This document shows positions 4,519-6,548 of a DNA stretch of 6,548 nt, piece by piece (position 1 is the stretch's first letter; every line of letters starts with the position of its first letter). The position numbers and the translations under genes are program-made. The notes beneath the pieces were generated by a model. That model made no database searches and had not been told where the DNA came from. It saw nothing but the letters and a program-made list of their open reading frames with translations. This DNA is from CAYZHV01 sp046541355 (GTDB lineage: Bacteria; Spirochaetota; Spirochaetia; DSM-27196; Alkalispirochaetaceae), in assembly GCA_046541355.1 (NCBI GenBank), contig JBKHDM010000117.1, positions 1-6,548 on the forward strand, read 5' to 3'.

Positions 4519-5469
4519 ATGAAGAAGAGCGCCGGAATCCTCTCTCTGACCGCCCTCACCCTCCTGCTCGGCGCGTGCTCCTCCTCTCCGGACCCTCCGG
4601 AGGCGGTTTTTGAAACCAAGAACCAGGCGAGCCGCTACGCCGAGTTCGGTAACGCCTACTTCGCCGACGCCGAGTATGAACTCGCCCTGCGGTTCTTCGA
4701 GCTCGCCCTCGAGGAGAACACGAGCGTTGACAACCAGCCCGGGATCGCGACCAACCACAACGCTATCGGCCGGGTCTATCTCGCCGTCGGCCGTCTCGCC
4801 CCGGCTGAGAGCAACTTTCGTCTCGCCCTCGAGATAGCGCAACGGCATGAGGCGCCGGAGGCTCTGGTCCAGGCGCACGCGAACCTCGGGGAGCTCTACC
4901 TCTACCAGGACCGTACCGCCGACGCCGCCGCGGCCCTCGGGGAGGCGGAGGCGATTATCATCGCCGAGGAGCTCGGGGCGGATCCGATCGTGCTGCACAA
5001 CCTCGCGGTGGTGCGCATGCGCGAGGGATCTCTCGAGGAGGCGCAGGAACTCCTCGGAGAGGCGGCGGCCATCAACGAGGAGCGAAGCGCCTGGGCGGAG
5101 CTCGCGTCCAACCAGTACATGCTCGCCTCCCTGGAGAGACGAAGGGATAACCTCCCCGGCGCGATCGAGCGGGCCGAGCTCGCCCTCGACTACGATAAGC
5201 GGGCGGAAAACTCTCCGGGCATTGCAAAGGACCTGCACATTCTCGGCCGTCTCAACCGGGAGGCGGGCAATTCAGAGGCCGCCTACGACTACCTGCAGCG
5301 ATCTCTGCGGGTCACGATCGCCCTCAATCAGTTCGAGGAGACCCGCAGGAACCTCCGTATTCTCACTGAGGTGGCCGAGGAGGCGGGAGACCGGGAGGCG
5401 GCGCAGGAGTACCGCAGACAGCTCGAACTGCTCGACGAGCAGGAGACGGAGTTTTTGGGTGCACCTTAA
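4519..5469 (+). CDS. TPR-repeat lipoprotein linked to the MCE transporter
   Basis: A 316-residue exported lipoprotein. The signal peptide is MKKSAGILSLTALTLLLGAC, with lipobox LGAC and the lipidated cysteine at 20, then a Ser/Pro/Asp-rich linker. The mature part (about 37-300) is built of six helix-turn-helix TPR units with a regular period of about 40 residues. Landmarks are the helix ends ELALEEN (61), RLALEIA (101), GEAEAII (141), EAAAINE (181), ELALDYD (220) and RSLRVTI (261). A 40-residue period is typical of LGN/rapsyn-like TPRs, whose superhelix binds peptides. No residue at +2 to +3 (Ser-Ser) suggests inner-membrane retention by the E. coli Asp rule, but that rule is not reliable in spirochaetes. 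It starts at the base after mlaD's stop, so it is probably a partner of MlaD, perhaps linking it to the outer membrane (inference). No specific family name is recognised. Confidence 0.88.
   Translation: MKKSAGILSLTALTLLLGACSSSPDPPEAVFETKNQASRYAEFGNAYFADAEYELALRFFELALEENTSVDNQPGIATNHNAIGRVYLAVGRLAPAESNFRLALEIAQRHEAPEALVQAHANLGELYLYQDRTADAAAALGEAEAIIIAEELGADPIVLHNLAVVRMREGSLEEAQELLGEAAAINEERSAWAELASNQYMLASLERRRDNLPGAIERAELALDYDKRAENSPGIAKDLHILGRLNREAGNSEAAYDYLQRSLRVTIALNQFEETRRNLRILTEVAEEAGDREAAQEYRRQLELLDEQETEFLGAP
5448..5451 (+). promoter_or_regulatory. Ribosome binding site supporting GTG 5459
   Basis: GGAG (with a second AGGAG at 5441-5445) lies 7 bases before GTG 5459, inside the end of the TPR lipoprotein gene. 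It favours the overlapping GTG start over ATG 5486, which has only a weak GGTGGG-like sequence before it. Confidence 0.55.
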
Positions 5470-5857
5470 GCCGCTGGTGGGTCGGATGCTCGCCGGCTAC
5501 CGGTATCTTTTCTCCCTCCTCTCCGGCGTGATCCCCCTCCTTCTCGGGATCCTCCTGATCTCCGGTGTGATCGTGCTGCCCCTCTGGTACCTGGCCACCC
5601 ACCACCGGGCACTCTACACGGGGCTGGTGATCGCCGTTGCTGTCGGAGGGGGTATTGTTCTCCTTGTCCGGAGACTCTCCCGCCGCGGGCCGACCGCCAC
5701 CTCCCTTCGGCGGGCTGGGCTCGGCGCAGCGGCCCTCTTTTTCATATACCTGACGATCAGGAGCGTCGTCCTCGGACTCTACCTTCTCACCCCGCCTGCG
5801 GCGGTTTTTGCTCTTTTCCTTACGGGAGTGGCTCTCGCGCCGAAAAGGAGAGTATGA
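5459..5857 (+). CDS. Small four-helix membrane protein of unknown function
   Basis: A 132-residue hydrophobic protein with predicted membrane helices at about 16-40, 52-71, 88-109 and 112-127. A basic loop lies between the second and third (RRLSRRGPTATSLRR, 71-85) and the protein ends in the basic tail PKRRV. By the positive-inside rule, the 71-85 loop and the C-terminus face the cytoplasm. The proposed start is GTG 5459, supported by GGAG 7 bases upstream, overlapping the TPR lipoprotein gene by 11 bases. The alternative ATG 5486 would shorten it by nine residues without losing a helix. Its stop overlaps the next gene's start in an ATGA arrangement. The same frame stays open far upstream (to 4847), but that part is an Arg/Ser-rich shadow of the TPR gene. 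No family is recognised. Its position suggests an envelope role with the lipoprotein or the peptidase. Confidence 0.75.
   Translation: MHLKPLVGRMLAGYRYLFSLLSGVIPLLLGILLISGVIVLPLWYLATHHRALYTGLVIAVAVGGGIVLLVRRLSRRGPTATSLRRAGLGAAALFFIYLTIRSVVLGLYLLTPPAAVFALFLTGVALAPKRRV
5845..5850 (+). promoter_or_regulatory. Ribosome binding site of the M23 peptidase gene
   Basis: AAGGAG lies 3 bases before ATG 5854, a little close. It is encoded within the Lys-Arg-Arg end (AAA AGG AGA) of the preceding membrane protein gene, so both genes share the bases. Confidence 0.6.
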
Positions 5858-6548
5858 GGAGCCGGTATCGGATTCCCGTTTTCTATCTGTTACTTCTGCT
5901 TCTCCCGAGCTTCGCGCTCTTTGGACGCTCTCCCTATCCGACAATCGAACGTGCCGACCGGGGAGACCCGCTCTATCTCCAGCATCAAGCGGCAGTAGAG
6001 CGGTATTTTCGCTCTTCCGCCGAGGGAGAGCCGCTTCCAGCTTTACGCATCTACGAGTACCGTCTCGCCGGGGAGCGCACGCTTCACGCCGTGGCCGCCC
6101 GCTTCAACCTGACCGTCGAGAGCCTCGCCACACTCAACCGGCTGCCGACTGTAGATATCCCGGCGGGACGGGAGAGCGTGCTTGTTCCCTCGCTGCCGGG
6201 AATCTTTCTGCCGACGGACCCTGAGACGCGCTTCGAAGTACTCCTCTCCCATGAGCGGGCATCGGCGACCGCCGGCGCGCCGAGCTTTCCGGTGCTCCTC
6301 CTGGGGGAAAGCGCAACATTCCGGTTTATCCCCGAGGCAAGACTCTCGGGAGCGGAACAGCGCCACCTTCTCGGCTCGTTTTTCAGGGTGCCTTTAGACG
6401 AGGCGACGGTGACCAGCCACTTCGGCTACCGCACCCATCCAGTTTTCGGCTTTCGATCATTCCACAGGGGGGTTGATTTCCGATCTCCCCGTGGAGCACA
6501 CGTGTACGCCGCCGCCGCCGGGCGGGTAATCGAGGTTGGCAGGGACGG
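5854..6548 (+). CDS. Secreted LysM and M23-family peptidoglycan endopeptidase (C-terminus cut by window end)
   Basis: The first 231 residues are present; the frame is open at the window end. An N-terminal signal peptide (basic RSRYR, then a leucine-rich core at 10-22, probably cut near 24) exports it. Residues about 66-112 resemble a LysM peptidoglycan-binding domain (EYRLAGERTLHAVAARFNLT, then LATLNRL and a VLVPSLPG end). The M23 (LytM/lysostaphin-like) metallopeptidase domain begins near 184: VTSHFGYRTHPVFGF, then H204-RGV-D208, the HxxxD pair of zinc ligands, then GAHVYAAAAGRVIEVG. The catalytic HxH that completes the site lies beyond the window, so activity cannot be judged. It would cut peptide cross-bridges of peptidoglycan in the periplasm, or regulate such cleavage. 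ATG 5854 overlaps the previous stop (ATGA). Co-location with an MCE transporter suggests a cell-envelope maintenance operon, but a functional link is not shown. Confidence 0.9.
   Translation, partial: MRSRYRIPVFYLLLLLLPSFALFGRSPYPTIERADRGDPLYLQHQAAVERYFRSSAEGEPLPALRIYEYRLAGERTLHAVAARFNLTVESLATLNRLPTVDIPAGRESVLVPSLPGIFLPTDPETRFEVLLSHERASATAGAPSFPVLLLGESATFRFIPEARLSGAEQRHLLGSFFRVPLDEATVTSHFGYRTHPVFGFRSFHRGVDFRSPRGAHVYAAAAGRVIEVGRD

Noticed and set aside
3319..5238. A 639-codon open frame on the minus strand across mlaD and the TPR lipoprotein gene
   Set aside because: It is antisense to two well-supported genes. The window's heavy use of GAG, CTC, GCC and similar codons removes stop codons from the opposite strand. 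The product is a low-complexity Glu/Arg/Gly/Leu/Val mixture with no recognisable domain.
4847..5458. N-terminal extension of the small membrane protein frame (open from ATG 4847)
   Set aside because: It overlaps the TPR gene in another frame and encodes an Arg/Ser/Thr-rich, non-globular sequence. Real protein character (hydrophobic helices) begins only near 5459, where a GTG with a good ribosome binding site is found.
5808..6397. Several open frames on both strands inside the peptidase gene
   Set aside because: They are shadows of the LysM/M23 gene, whose frame is open to the window end and carries clear domain motifs.
1..6548. tRNA, rRNA, CRISPR arrays, insertion sequences or attachment sites
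   Set aside because: No cloverleaf-like segment, no regularly spaced direct repeats outside the TPR-coding array, no transposase motifs and no terminal inverted repeats were seen. The window is almost fully occupied by genes, with no gene-free stretch over 100 bases.

Overview
The window looks like a piece of a moderately GC-rich (by eye well above 50%) diderm bacterial chromosome, and the gene set most resembles a free-living spirochaete. The reasons are an MlaE-MlaF-MlaD (MCE-type) lipid transporter in the order E-F-D, a long MCE protein beginning MKFRIRFAHQ, a pair of cyclic-nucleotide-binding-fold proteins, a lipoprotein and an envelope M23 peptidase. This assignment is an inference from gene content, not from a marker gene. 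GTG and TTG starts are common here: four of the seven genes whose start is visible.

Layout. Positions 1-48 hold the last 15 codons of a plus-strand gene converging on a minus-strand two-gene operon (1722 to 61). That operon encodes a cNMP-binding-fold protein fused to TPR repeats (transcribed first), then a Crp/Fnr-type DNA-binding regulator. A compact divergent control region (about 1723-1810) separates it from a plus-strand run of genes. These are mlaE (permease, 1811-2602), mlaF (ATPase, 2613-3419), mlaD (MCE substrate-binding protein, 3463-4518), a 40-residue-period TPR lipoprotein (4519-5469), a small four-helix membrane protein (5459-5857), and a secreted LysM/M23 peptidase (5854 to the window end, cut off). 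The last four are packed with 0, -11 and -4 nt spacing, so they are very likely co-translated.

How the parts may fit. MlaE and MlaF form the inner-membrane ABC engine. MlaD is anchored in the inner membrane and projects an MCE ring plus a long helical extension into the periplasm. The TPR lipoprotein, encoded immediately after mlaD, is a candidate periplasmic or outer-membrane partner. No MlaA, MlaB (STAS) or MlaC is visible. The divergent cNMP-fold pair is a candidate sensor/regulator for the transporter. Only the Crp-like member keeps the textbook cyclic-nucleotide cassette and a helix-turn-helix. The TPR-fused member has lost the key Glu and has no DNA-binding domain.

Most notable signals: mlaE has no possible upstream start and no Shine-Dalgarno, and a promoter-like pair places transcription start at its ATG (candidate leaderless mRNA). 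mlaD shows a similar near-leaderless arrangement. A 15-bp inverted repeat sits inside the -35/-10 spacer of the minus-strand promoter. An A8 tract lies at the 5' end of the Crp-like gene.
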